Origin: Gryllotalpicola ginsengisoli DSM 22003
GTDB lineage: Bacteria; Actinomycetota; Actinomycetes; Actinomycetales; Microbacteriaceae
Direction: 5' to 3'
Assembly (NCBI RefSeq): GCF_000419445.1
Contig: NZ_AULK01000004.1
Span: forward strand, 124,001 to 188,000
Length of the DNA: 64,000 nucleotides
In this document: positions 11,625-19,524 of the stretch, piece after piece
Numbering within the stretch: position 1 is the first letter of the stretch
How the letters are laid out: every line of letters starts with the position of its first letter
Position numbers and translations under genes: made by a program
Notes under the pieces: generated by a model
What the model saw: the letters and a program-made list of their open reading frames with translations, nothing else
The model's database searches: none
Told to the model about the DNA's origin: nothing

Positions 11625-11681
11625 CACTGGCAACGGTACCCCGGGCGCCCTCACCCGCAGCCGTGCCGAAGGGCCCGCCGG

Positions 11682-11687
11682 TACCAT
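11682..11687 (+). promoter_or_regulatory. -10 element (TACCAT), leaderless
   Basis: TACCAT ends six bases before ATG 11694. There is no ribosome site in front of this start. Confidence 0.5.
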
Positions 11688-11693
11688 CGCTGC

Positions 11694-12374
11694 ATGCCCC
11701 ACCGCGCCGATCTGCGCTCAGGCGTGCTCGCCGAGTGGAACGACGAACGCGGGTTCGGATTCATCGAACCGGCCGACTCCGGGGCGCGGGTCTTCGCGCA
11801 CATCTCGGGCTTCACGGGATCCGAGCGCCGGCCCCGGGCCGGCGACCGCGTCGCGTACGCGCTCGGGCCCGGCCGCGACGGGCGCCCGCGCGCCACCAGG
11901 GTGAGCATCGTGGAGCCGCTGGCGCGCACCCCGCGTGCACCCCGTCCACCCCGCCCGTCGCAGGTCGATCGGATGCCCCGCGCCGACCGACGCGGCCGCG
12001 TGATGCCGCTCATGTTCCTGCCCGTCGCCGGGTTCGCGCTGCTGCTGGTGCTCGCGATCGCCTGGTGGGGCGCCTCGCCGTGGTTCGCCGTGCTCTACAC
12101 CGGCATGAGCGCGGTCGCCTTCGGCATGTACGCCTGGGACAAGCGGGCGGCGATCGACGGGGCGCGGCGCACGCGCGAGAGCACCCTGCAGGCCGCGGCA
12201 CTGCTCGGCGGCTGGCCCGGCGCCGTCGTCGCCCAGCAGCTGCTGCGGCACAAGAACCGCAAGACGTCGTTCCAGCTCGCGTTCTGGCTGATCGTGGTGG
12301 TGAACGTGGGGGCGTTCGTCGTGCTGACCTGGCGCCCTGCGCTCATCGAGCAATTGACCGACGCGCTCGGCTGA
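11694..12374 (+). CDS. Cold-shock domain fused to DUF1294 membrane domain
   Basis: 226 residues. Residues 7-72 form a cold-shock/OB fold with the RNP1-like NDERGFGFIEP and the RNP2-like VFAHISGF, predicted to bind single-stranded nucleic acid. After a basic Pro/Arg linker, residues about 103-220 form DUF1294, with helices near 105-135 and 190-212 and the typical YAWDKRAA and LHLLGG-like LAALLGGWPG stretch. The fusion is known in bacteria; function is unclear. The start is supported by the -10 element six bases upstream. Confidence 0.9.
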   Translation: MPHRADLRSGVLAEWNDERGFGFIEPADSGARVFAHISGFTGSERRPRAGDRVAYALGPGRDGRPRATRVSIVEPLARTPRAPRPPRPSQVDRMPRADRRGRVMPLMFLPVAGFALLLVLAIAWWGASPWFAVLYTGMSAVAFGMYAWDKRAAIDGARRTRESTLQAAALLGGWPGAVVAQQLLRHKNRKTSFQLAFWLIVVVNVGAFVVLTWRPALIEQLTDALG

Positions 12375-12400
12375 CGGCCGCCCGCACTACTTCACTCCCG

Positions 12401-13273
12401 CTACTTCAGCAGGCGCGAGAGCACCCGGTCGGCGAGCACCTTGCCGCCGGTCTGGCACGTGGGGCAGTACTGCAGGCTCGAGTCGTGGTAGATCACCTGG
12501 CGGATCGTGTCACCGCACACCGGGCAGGCCTCGCCGGCGCGGCCGTGCACGCGCAACCCCTCGTGCTTCTCGGCCTTCAGCTCGCTCGCGGCGAGCCCTT
12601 CGGACCGAGCCACGGCGTCGCGAAGCGTCTCCTGCAGCGCGCGGTACAGCCGCGCCACCTCCTCGTCCGACATGGCGGCCGGCTTGAACGGCGACATCTT
12701 CGCCGCGTGCAGGATCTCGTCCGAGTACGCGTTGCCGATGCCGGCGATCACCGCCTGGTCGCGCAGCACCCCCTTGATCTGGGCGCGGCCCGCCCGCCTC
12801 AGAATGCCGGCGAAGACGTCGAGGGTGAACGCGTCGTCGAGGGGTTCCGGCCCGAGGGTGCGCACCCGCTCGACCTCCCGCGAGTCGTGCACCAGGTGGA
12901 TCGCGAGGCTCTTCTTGCTGCCCGCCTCGGTGACGTCGAAGCCTGCGCCGTCAGGCTCGAGCAGCAGCCGGGCGGCGAGCGGGTTCTTCGGGGAGCGGCC
13001 GGGACGTGCGCTCGACTTGGGTTCCCTGTCGCGCCAGCGGATCCAGCCGGCCCGGGCGAGATGCATCACCAGGTGCACGTCGCCGATCTCGAGGTCGAGG
13101 AACTTGCCGTGCCGGCCGACCCCGCGCACGGGCCGGCCCGCGAGCGCCGAGGTGGGGATCTCGAAGGTCTTCAGCGCCGGGAACGCCAGCACGTCGAGGC
13201 GCCGCACCGTGCGGCCGACGAGCCGCGCACCGAGGTCTGCGGCGAGGGCCTGCACCTCGGGCAGTTCGGGCAT
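12401..13273 (-). CDS. Fpg/Nei family DNA glycosylase-AP lyase
   Basis: 290 residues. It begins PELPEVQALA, giving the catalytic P2 and E3 after Met removal; K in GRHGKFLDLE is the conserved beta-clamp lysine. A helix-two-turn-helix region lies around 150-215 (KGVLRDQAVIAGIGNAYSDE), and the C-terminal zinc finger shows CPVCG and CPTCQ. It excises oxidised bases in base-excision repair. Whether 8-oxoguanine or oxidised pyrimidines are preferred cannot be read here. The reverse-strand hexamer TAGGAA six bases before ATG 13273 suggests a leaderless start. Confidence 0.92.
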   Translation of the reverse strand: MPELPEVQALAADLGARLVGRTVRRLDVLAFPALKTFEIPTSALAGRPVRGVGRHGKFLDLEIGDVHLVMHLARAGWIRWRDREPKSSARPGRSPKNPLAARLLLEPDGAGFDVTEAGSKKSLAIHLVHDSREVERVRTLGPEPLDDAFTLDVFAGILRRAGRAQIKGVLRDQAVIAGIGNAYSDEILHAAKMSPFKPAAMSDEEVARLYRALQETLRDAVARSEGLAASELKAEKHEGLRVHGRAGEACPVCGDTIRQVIYHDSSLQYCPTCQTGGKVLADRVLSRLLK

Positions 13274-13321
13274 GCGACTTTCCTACGCGAGGGGGCTGCG
13301 GCTCGCAAGCATCCGTCGCCA

Positions 13322-13327
13322 TAGAGT
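13322..13327 (+). promoter_or_regulatory. -10 element (TAGAGT), leaderless
   Basis: TAGAGT ends seven bases before GTG 13335. Confidence 0.5.
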
Positions 13328-13334
13328 GGGCGGG

Positions 13335-14372
13335 GTGAGGTACGTCATCGTCGGCGCGGGAGCCATCGGCGGCACGATCGCCGCGCGTCTCGGCCAGCAT
13401 GCCAGCACGACTCCTCTCGTCGCGGCGCGCGGGGCGCACGCCGAGGCGATCGAGCAGGAGGGACTGCGGCTGCGCTCGCCCGACGACGACACGCGCGTCA
13501 CCGTGGACGTGGTCACCTCCGCCGCCGAGGCCGAGTTGACCCTGGACGACGTGCTGGTCTTCGCGACGAAGACGCACCAGCTGCATGAGGCACTGCTGGA
13601 GTGGGTCGACCAGCCGGTGCACGCCGGGGGCGAGGTCGTGGGCACGGCGGGCGAGTTGCTACCGGCGCTCACCGCGCTGAACGGCGTCGAGGCCGAGCGG
13701 CTCGCGCTGCGCCTGTTCCGCCGCGTGTACGGCGTGTGCGTGTGGCTGCCGGCCGTGCACCTCGCGCCGGGGGAGATCGTGGTGCGCATCGCGCCGGTGA
13801 GCGGCGTCTTCGTCGTGGGCAGGTACGGCACGCCCGTCGACGAGACGGATGCCGCGGCCGACGCCAACCTGCTCGATTCCCTGCGCGCGGAGTGGGAGCG
13901 CGCGACCTTCCGCGTGCACCTCGTCGAGGACGTGATGCGCTGGAAGCATCAGAAGCTGATCACCAACCTGGGCAACGCCGTGCAGGCGCTGGCCGGTCCG
14001 GCCGCCGACGTGCCCGAGGTGTATCGCGCCGCCCGCGAGGAGGGCCTCGAGGTGCTCGCCGCCGCCGGCATCGGCATCGCCTCGGACGAGGAGGTCGAGG
14101 TCTGGCGCGGCGACCTCTTCCGGCTGCGCGAGGTGCCCGGCCTGGAGGGCGAGGTGGGCGGATCGACCTGGCAGTCGCTCGCGCGCGGATCGGGATCGGT
14201 GGAGACCGACTATCTGAACGGCGAGATCGTGCGCATCGCACGGATGGAGGGGGTGGCCGCCCCCGTCAACGAGGCCCTGCAGCGCGAGGCGCGCCGCGCG
14301 GCCGCGGAGGGCCGCCCCGCCGGCTCCCTCACCCCCGACCGGTTGCGCGCGCTCGTCCTTCCGCCGGCCTGA
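13335..14372 (+). CDS. Ketopantoate reductase-like oxidoreductase (PanE/ApbA family)
   Basis: 345 residues. The N-terminal Rossmann motif is RYVIVGAGAIGGTIAARLGQ, followed by family residues KTHQ near 75 and the C-terminal helical domain with WKHQKLITNLGNAVQAL holding the expected Lys and Asn. PanE uses NADPH to reduce 2-dehydropantoate to pantoate for coenzyme A. The family is broad and this protein is longer than PanE (about 300), so the substrate is uncertain. The longer frame beginning at 12507 is antisense noise over the Fpg gene. Confidence 0.8.
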   Translation: MRYVIVGAGAIGGTIAARLGQHASTTPLVAARGAHAEAIEQEGLRLRSPDDDTRVTVDVVTSAAEAELTLDDVLVFATKTHQLHEALLEWVDQPVHAGGEVVGTAGELLPALTALNGVEAERLALRLFRRVYGVCVWLPAVHLAPGEIVVRIAPVSGVFVVGRYGTPVDETDAAADANLLDSLRAEWERATFRVHLVEDVMRWKHQKLITNLGNAVQALAGPAADVPEVYRAAREEGLEVLAAAGIGIASDEEVEVWRGDLFRLREVPGLEGEVGGSTWQSLARGSGSVETDYLNGEIVRIARMEGVAAPVNEALQREARRAAAEGRPAGSLTPDRLRALVLPPA

Positions 14373-14826
14373 GCGCCGGAGCGGCTCAGCCACGTGCCGT
14401 CGCGGGCGCCGGGCTTGGCCGGCGTGCCCTCGCGCCCGCGGGCCATGCCCGACACTTCGTGCGCGACCGTTCTCCGAGCGCAAGAAAATCGGGCACGCGA
14501 CTCTTCGGCGAGCAAGAAGGCTGATGCGGCCGTTCTCCCTGCGCAAGAAAACCGGTCGGCGCCCGCGCTCGGCGCTCGCCTCCCTTCGGGAAAATTCCCG
14601 GCGGACGCCGGCCGCCAGATCAGGCCTCACGCTCGCCATGCTCGACCACGCGCCCGACCGAATGTCTTGCGCTCGGAGAACAGGAGCACTTGGTGTCCGC
14701 CCGCGGAAGCACTCGGATGCACGCGCGAGTGCGGATCCAGCAAGAGCACGGGGCCGCGGGCGCTCTCCCAGGGGGCGCTGAGGGTGCGTTCACGCCGATG
14801 TCACCGGTCGCGGGTTCCATGGCCGC
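14373..14826. repeat. 455-base non-coding region with direct and inverted repeats (copy C)
   Basis: No credible gene. GTTCTCCGAGCGCAAG at 14469-14484 recurs in degenerate form at 14532 (63 bases on) and in perfect inverted form, CTTGCGCTCGGAGAAC, at 14666-14681. The first copy includes GCGCAA then ATCGGGCAC (14479-14497), the motif seen at 435 and 10028. CGGGAAAATTCCCG at 14587-14600 is a self-complementary hairpin. Short frames here vary in codon use and lack ribosome sites. Confidence 0.6.
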
Positions 14827-16461
14827 ATGGCATCGTCGCAGCAGCCGAACCTGTCCGATCTGATCACCGCCCACCTCGACGAGTTCCGCCTGCCCGGCGT
14901 GCTCAGCGTGCGCCCCGGCTTCGAAGCGAAGAACGGATGGCTCACCGGCCGCCCCGCGATCGTCGTCACCGTCTCGGGCCCGCGCCCGCACGGACTGCCC
15001 GACGAAGTCGAGGGTGTGCCCGTCGACGTGCGCACCGCTTCGGAGCGCAAGCGCGCGGCGCTCCTCGCAGAGCCGGGGGCCGCGGCCCGCCGTCCCGCCG
15101 CTCCGGACGAGGGCGCCGTGCCCGAGTTCGACGACGAGGTGGTCCTCGCGCCGCAGCACCGAGGGCACCCACAGGGCCCGGGGCACCCGGAGCACCCGCA
15201 GCACCCGCAGGGGCCGCAGCACCCGGAGCACACGCGCCACGAGCCGCCGGCGCCCGAGGAATCCGCCCCGCTCGCCAAGCCCACGCTGCCGTACCAGCCG
15301 CCGGCCGGCGCCGCCCTCTCGCCCGTCTCGGGCGAGCTGACGGTGCAGCTGGCCGCCTCGCCCGACGCGGGCTGGGGGCAGCTGCAGCCGTTCCTCGCGG
15401 CCACGAAGCAGGAGCTCGTGATCGGCCTCTACGACTTCACCTCGAAGCACGTGCTCGACGCGTTCGAGACGGCGCTGAAGGGCAAGAAGGTGACGCTCAC
15501 CCTCGACCACCCGTCGAAGAATCCGACCGCCGACCAGACCGACGAGCAGACCGTCGCCGAGCTCGAGAAGGCGCTCGGCGACGACTTCGAGCAGGCGTGG
15601 GCGCTGTCGGGCATGGACCCGAAGGCGACGGCGACGATCTTCCAGACCGCGTACCACATCAAGGTCGCCGCGCGCGACGGCGAGACCACCTGGCTGTCCA
15701 GCGGCAACTGGAACAACTCGAACCAGCCGGACATCGACCCGGTCAAGAACTCGGGCGACGCCGACGCCGCGCGTGACGGTGACCGGGACTGGCACGTCGT
15801 GATCCAGAGCCCCGAGTTGACGAAGACCTTCGCCGCATACCTGCAGAACGACTACGAGGTCGCGTCGCAGCACAACGAGTCCGATGCGGAGGCGGAGTTC
15901 GCCGCGCACGTGCTGCCGCGGGCGCAGACCCCGCCGTTCGCCCGGTTCTTCCCCGCCCAGACCGTGACCGGGCAGATGACGATCACCCCGCTGCTCACCC
16001 CCGACGCCGGCGTCTACGTCGACGCGGTCACGAAGCTGGTCGCGAGCGCGACGAAGACGCTGCACATGCAGTTCCAGTACATCGAACTGCCCAAGACGAC
16101 GGATGCCACCAACCAGGCCTTCGTCGACCTCGTCAGTGCGGTCGCCGCGCGGCAGAAGGCGGGCGTCGAGGTGCGCATCATCATGAGCCAGTACGAGACG
16201 CTCGGCTACCTGGAGAAATTGCAGGCGCTGGGGCTCGACACGACGAACGACGTGAAGCTGCAGAACAACGTGCACAACAAGGGCATCGTCGTCGACGGGC
16301 GCGCGGTGCTGGTCAGCAGCCAGAACTGGTCGTCGGCCGGGGTGCTGCACAACCGCGACGCCGGCGTCATCATCGAGAACGCCGACGCCGCGGCCTATTT
16401 CGAGCAGATCTTCGCCCACGACTGGGAGCACCTGGCCGCCCAGAAGGCGAGCGAAGACTGA
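14827..16461 (+). CDS. Phospholipase D-like protein with His-Pro-rich linker
   Basis: 544 residues with no signal peptide. Residues 1-75 form a small domain (PGVLSVRPGFEAKNGWLTGR); 111-138 is a linker packed with HP dipeptides; 170-540 contains two PLD halves. HKD1 is H277-x-K279 followed by SSGNWNNSN; HKD2 is H483-x-K485 followed by SSQNWSS. In PLD enzymes the two histidines act on phosphodiester bonds; substrates include lipids and nucleic acids and cannot be assigned. TTCCAT six bases before the ATG is a weak leaderless -10. Confidence 0.8.
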   Translation: MASSQQPNLSDLITAHLDEFRLPGVLSVRPGFEAKNGWLTGRPAIVVTVSGPRPHGLPDEVEGVPVDVRTASERKRAALLAEPGAAARRPAAPDEGAVPEFDDEVVLAPQHRGHPQGPGHPEHPQHPQGPQHPEHTRHEPPAPEESAPLAKPTLPYQPPAGAALSPVSGELTVQLAASPDAGWGQLQPFLAATKQELVIGLYDFTSKHVLDAFETALKGKKVTLTLDHPSKNPTADQTDEQTVAELEKALGDDFEQAWALSGMDPKATATIFQTAYHIKVAARDGETTWLSSGNWNNSNQPDIDPVKNSGDADAARDGDRDWHVVIQSPELTKTFAAYLQNDYEVASQHNESDAEAEFAAHVLPRAQTPPFARFFPAQTVTGQMTITPLLTPDAGVYVDAVTKLVASATKTLHMQFQYIELPKTTDATNQAFVDLVSAVAARQKAGVEVRIIMSQYETLGYLEKLQALGLDTTNDVKLQNNVHNKGIVVDGRAVLVSSQNWSSAGVLHNRDAGVIIENADAAAYFEQIFAHDWEHLAAQKASED

Positions 16462-16464
16462 CGG

Positions 16465-16884
16465 CTACTTGCCGCTCTTCTTCTTGGTGCCGACCTCGAG
16501 GACCCACTTGCCGTCGGAGTTCTTCACGGCGATGTAGTTGGCGCTGAAGCCGCCCTGCGCGGCCAGTACCTGCTTGCCGCCGTCGACGCTCTTGCCCGTG
16601 GTGATGTCGACCTTCGACGAGCCGTCGGGGAACTGCGACTTCAGGGCGTCGATGTCGTCGGAGTCGTAGCTGTAGTCGCTGTCGATGTACTTGCAGGCCT
16701 CGTCGACGGCGTTCTTCGACTGGGCCGCGTCGATCAGTCCCGACATGGCAGCCTTCGGCGACGACGCGCCGGTGCCGCAGTCCTTGGCACCGGCCGAGCA
16801 GCCGGAGAGGGCGAGGGCCGCCAGCAGCGTGGCCGAGGCGATGGAAGTGATGCGGATGGATCTGGTGGTGCTGATGGTGCTCAT
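16465..16884 (-). CDS. Small secreted lipoprotein
   Basis: 139 residues. A basic N-terminus, a hydrophobic stretch (residues 15-27) and lipobox LSGC with lipidation at C29 predict a membrane-anchored outer-face lipoprotein. The mature part is acidic in its centre (YIDSDYSYDSDDIDALKSQF), resembles small DUF4878/NTF2-like lipoproteins, and ends with a beta-rich KWVLEVGTKKKSGK. C36 and C64 could form a disulfide. ATG 16884 is chosen because it gives the signal peptide; the frame extends far upstream without sense. It converges on the PLD gene, three bases apart. Confidence 0.75.
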   Translation of the reverse strand: MSTISTTRSIRITSIASATLLAALALSGCSAGAKDCGTGASSPKAAMSGLIDAAQSKNAVDEACKYIDSDYSYDSDDIDALKSQFPDGSSKVDITTGKSVDGGKQVLAAQGGFSANYIAVKNSDGKWVLEVGTKKKSGK

Positions 16885-16955
16885 GCTCACCGGTTTATCA
16901 GCCGGCACTGACAGTTGCATTCGGCAGCGTGGTGTAGCGCCGCGGCGGCGCCGGG

Positions 16956-17240
16956 CTATTGGCTGAAGGCGAGGCTCGCGACGAGTCCGAGGATCGTCAC
17001 CACGATGCCGACCGCGATCACGAGGAAGGTCGCGCGCGAGCGGCGCCGCGCCCGCGCATCCGTGCCCCACAGTTCGGCGATGAGGTGCACGCGGTGCGCC
17101 TCCTCGACGATCGCGACAGTGCTGCGATCCGACAGGTCGAGCCGGCCCTCGGCGGCATTGCGCTCGATGCGCAGCGCCTCCTCGAGCGTCATCGGCGTGC
17201 GGCCGACGCGGCGGCGTTCGACGGTCGGAGGTTTGGACAT
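16956..17240 (-). CDS. Small C-terminally anchored membrane protein
   Basis: 94 residues. The first 65 are charged and helical (TLEEALRIERNAAEGRLDLS), then one transmembrane helix at about 72-91 ends the protein, so it is probably tail-anchored with the charged part in the cytoplasm. ATG 17240 has GGAGG very close upstream; ATG 17249 in frame is an alternative. It faces divergently from the IclR gene. Function unknown. Confidence 0.6.
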   Translation of the reverse strand: MSKPPTVERRRVGRTPMTLEEALRIERNAAEGRLDLSDRSTVAIVEEAHRVHLIAELWGTDARARRRSRATFLVIAVGIVVTILGLVASLAFSQ

Positions 17241-17294
17241 CGCCTCCATTGTGCCCCGCGCTGCCGCTCGGCACTCCCGGCCGCGCGCCCCGTC

Positions 17295-17300
17295 TAGGCT
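17295..17300 (+). promoter_or_regulatory. -10 element (TAGGCT), leaderless iclR-type gene
   Basis: TAGGCT ends six bases before ATG 17307. Confidence 0.5.
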
Positions 17301-17306
17301 TCCGAC

Positions 17307-18083
17307 ATGGCCGGCCGGGTGCGCGACGAAGGCGACGGGATCCTCGCCCGTACCGCGCGCCTGCTCGGCGCGTTCACGGAGGACGACACCGAGCTGAGCG
17401 CGGCGCAGCTCGCCGACCGCAGCGGCCTCGCCCGCTCGACGGCGCACCGGCTGGCCCGGGAGCTGACCGGCATCGGCTTCCTGGCCCGAACCGACTCCGG
17501 CGCCTACACGATCGGCACCACCCTGTGGGAGATCGGCGAGCTGTCACCGCTGTCGATGCGGCTGCGCGAGCCGGCACTGCCCATCCTGGAGCGCCTGTAC
17601 GAGGCATCCGGTGAGAACGTGCACCTCGCCGTGCTGGACGGCGACGATCCCGCCTCGGCCGTCGCGCTGTACGTGGCCCGGCTCACCGGGGAGTCCTCGA
17701 TCCCGACGCTGACCCGCATGGGCGGGCGGCTGCCGCTGCACGCCACGGGGGTCGGGAAGGCGCTGCTGATGACGCGCGACGAGGCGTGGCTGTCCCGCTA
17801 CTTCCAGCGCACGCTCGAGCGCGAGACGGTCTTCTCGGTGACCGACGAGCGGCGGCTGCGCGCGGAGCTCGCGACCGCGCGCCGGCTCGGGTACGCGTCG
17901 ACGAAGCAGGAGATGACGCTGGGCAACTACTCGGTGGCCGTGCCGCTCGGCGAGGTGATGGGGCTGCCGCCCGCCGCCGTCGGCGTCGTCAGCCACCTCG
18001 GGCGATCGGATGAGCGCAGGCTCGCCCCGATCGTGGCACGGGCCGCGCGCGACATCACCGCGAAGCTGCGGTCCGTAGGCTGA
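17307..18083 (+). CDS. IclR family regulator of the pca operon
   Basis: 258 residues. A winged helix-turn-helix spans about 12-68 (ELSAAQLADRSGLARSTAHR), followed by the IclR effector domain about 80-250 with GRLPLHATGVGKALL. It is transcribed toward pcaHGBDCIJF with 104 bases between, which hold a perfect palindrome, so it most likely controls that operon in response to protocatechuate or a pathway intermediate. Activation or repression cannot be read. PcaR/PobR-like in role. Confidence 0.88.
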   Translation: MAGRVRDEGDGILARTARLLGAFTEDDTELSAAQLADRSGLARSTAHRLARELTGIGFLARTDSGAYTIGTTLWEIGELSPLSMRLREPALPILERLYEASGENVHLAVLDGDDPASAVALYVARLTGESSIPTLTRMGGRLPLHATGVGKALLMTRDEAWLSRYFQRTLERETVFSVTDERRLRAELATARRLGYASTKQEMTLGNYSVAVPLGEVMGLPPAAVGVVSHLGRSDERRLAPIVARAARDITAKLRSVG

Positions 18084-18106
18084 CGCCGGGCGGGACGCGG
18101 CACGGA

Positions 18107-18123
18107 ATCCCACTGAGTGGGAT
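18107..18123. promoter_or_regulatory. Palindromic operator upstream of pcaH
   Basis: ATCCCACTGAGTGGGAT is a perfect 8+1+8 palindrome, 64 bases before the pcaH start and 24 after the IclR gene. IclR proteins bind short palindromes of this kind, so this is the likely regulator site. Confidence 0.65.
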
Positions 18124-18187
18124 GCGTGAGGCCACCGGCGGCCCGTGAGTCGGCAAGCTTCAAACGAAGACCGTCAAAGGAGACGCC

Positions 18188-18979
18188 ATGAGCACCACCG
18201 GTGAGAGCCTGAGCACTCAGGACGAGGTCACGGCCGAGATCGGAGCCGTGCAGCAGCGCTACCGCGACGACGTCGCGGCCGGCCGGCAGCACACCGTCGA
18301 CACCCTGCTCGACTTCCCGCCGTACCGCAGCAGCGAACTGCGGCACCCCACCAAGGATCCGCATCTCGTCGACCCCGAGACGATCGAGCTCGTCTCGCCC
18401 GCGTTCGGCCACTGGGAGGTCGCGCCGATCGAGGCCGACCTCACCAACCGGCACGTCGGCGGCGAGCCGCAGGGGCAGCGCATGGTCGTCACCGGCCGCG
18501 TCCTCGACGGCAACGGTCGGCCCGTGCGCCACCAGCTCGTCGAGCTGTGGCAGGCGAACGCCGGCGGCCGGTACATCCACCAGCGCGACCGGCACCCGGC
18601 GCCGCTCGACCCGAACTTCACGGGAGCAGGCCGCGTCATCACCGACGACGAGGGCCGGTACCGCTTCACCACCATCAAGCCGGGCGCCTACCCGTGGCGC
18701 AACCATCTGAACGCGTGGCGGCCGGCGCACATCCACTTCTCCATCTTCGGCAACGCCTTCACCCAGCGGCTTGTCACGCAGATGTACTTCCCCGACGACC
18801 CGCTGTTCGCCCTCGACCCGATCTACCAGTCGATCCCGGATCAGAAGGCCCGCGACCGCCTGATCGCCACCTACGACCACGAGCTGACCACCCCGGAATG
18901 GGCGCTGGGCTTCCGCTGGGACATCGTCGTCGACGGGCCGCAGGCGACCTGGTTCGAGCAGGACGGAGACCAGGCATGA
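18188..18979 (+). CDS. pcaH: Protocatechuate 3,4-dioxygenase beta subunit
   Basis: 263 residues. With PcaG it cleaves protocatechuate to 3-carboxy-cis,cis-muconate using non-haem Fe(III). The expected iron ligands are visible as Y129 (GGRYIHQ), Y168 (GAYPW), H181 and H183 (PAHIHFS). AAAGGAG five bases before the ATG is the best ribosome site of the operon and fits its place as first structural gene. The stop overlaps pcaG by four bases. Confidence 0.96.
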   Translation: MSTTGESLSTQDEVTAEIGAVQQRYRDDVAAGRQHTVDTLLDFPPYRSSELRHPTKDPHLVDPETIELVSPAFGHWEVAPIEADLTNRHVGGEPQGQRMVVTGRVLDGNGRPVRHQLVELWQANAGGRYIHQRDRHPAPLDPNFTGAGRVITDDEGRYRFTTIKPGAYPWRNHLNAWRPAHIHFSIFGNAFTQRLVTQMYFPDDPLFALDPIYQSIPDQKARDRLIATYDHELTTPEWALGFRWDIVVDGPQATWFEQDGDQA

Positions 18980-19524
18980 GCCGCCTGCCGCGCACCCCCG
19001 GGCAGACCGTCGGCCCGTTCTTCCACTACGGCACCGAGTGGCCCCGAATGAACGAGGTCGTCGCCCCGTTCAGCCCGGGCTCCGTGCTGCTCGAGGGCGT
19101 CGTGTACGACGGAGCGGGCGAGCCCGTGCCCGACGTGATGCTCGAGATCTGGTCCGCCGACTCCGACGGCACGATCCCCACCGCTCCCGGCGTCATCGGC
19201 CGCGACGGGCACACCTTCACCGGCTTCGGCCGGGCCCACACCCGGCCCGACGGCCACTACGAGTTCTGGACCCGCGAACCCGGCCCGGTGGACGAGCGCG
19301 CGCCGTTCTACTCCATGGCCGTCTTCGCCCGGGGGCTGCTCGACGTGCTGCACACGCGCGTCTACCTCCCCGACGATGCCGGCCTGCACACGAGCGATCC
19401 GTTCCTCGCGAAGCTCACCGACGAGGAGCGCGCTACTGTGATCGCGACCCGCACCGCGGAAGGGAGTCTGCGTCATGACCTCCGGCTCCAGGGCGACGGC
19501 GAGACCGTCTTCATCCGGTTCTGA
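18976..19524 (+). CDS. pcaG: Protocatechuate 3,4-dioxygenase alpha subunit
   Basis: 182 residues, beginning RLPRTPGQTVGPFFHYG, the diagnostic alpha-subunit N-terminus. It shares the intradiol dioxygenase fold with PcaH (GVVYDGAGEPVPDVMLEIW) but lacks the His-His iron pair, as expected for the alpha subunit. The C-terminus LRLQGDGETVFIRF is conserved. ATG 18976 overlaps the pcaH stop (ATGA). Confidence 0.95.
   Translation: MSRLPRTPGQTVGPFFHYGTEWPRMNEVVAPFSPGSVLLEGVVYDGAGEPVPDVMLEIWSADSDGTIPTAPGVIGRDGHTFTGFGRAHTRPDGHYEFWTREPGPVDERAPFYSMAVFARGLLDVLHTRVYLPDDAGLHTSDPFLAKLTDEERATVIATRTAEGSLRHDLRLQGDGETVFIRF

Noticed and set aside
14373-14826. Short coding genes in the repeat-rich gap
   Set aside because: Frames overlap each other in all phases, contain the repeats as Arg/Ser-rich peptides and lack ribosome sites or -10 elements.
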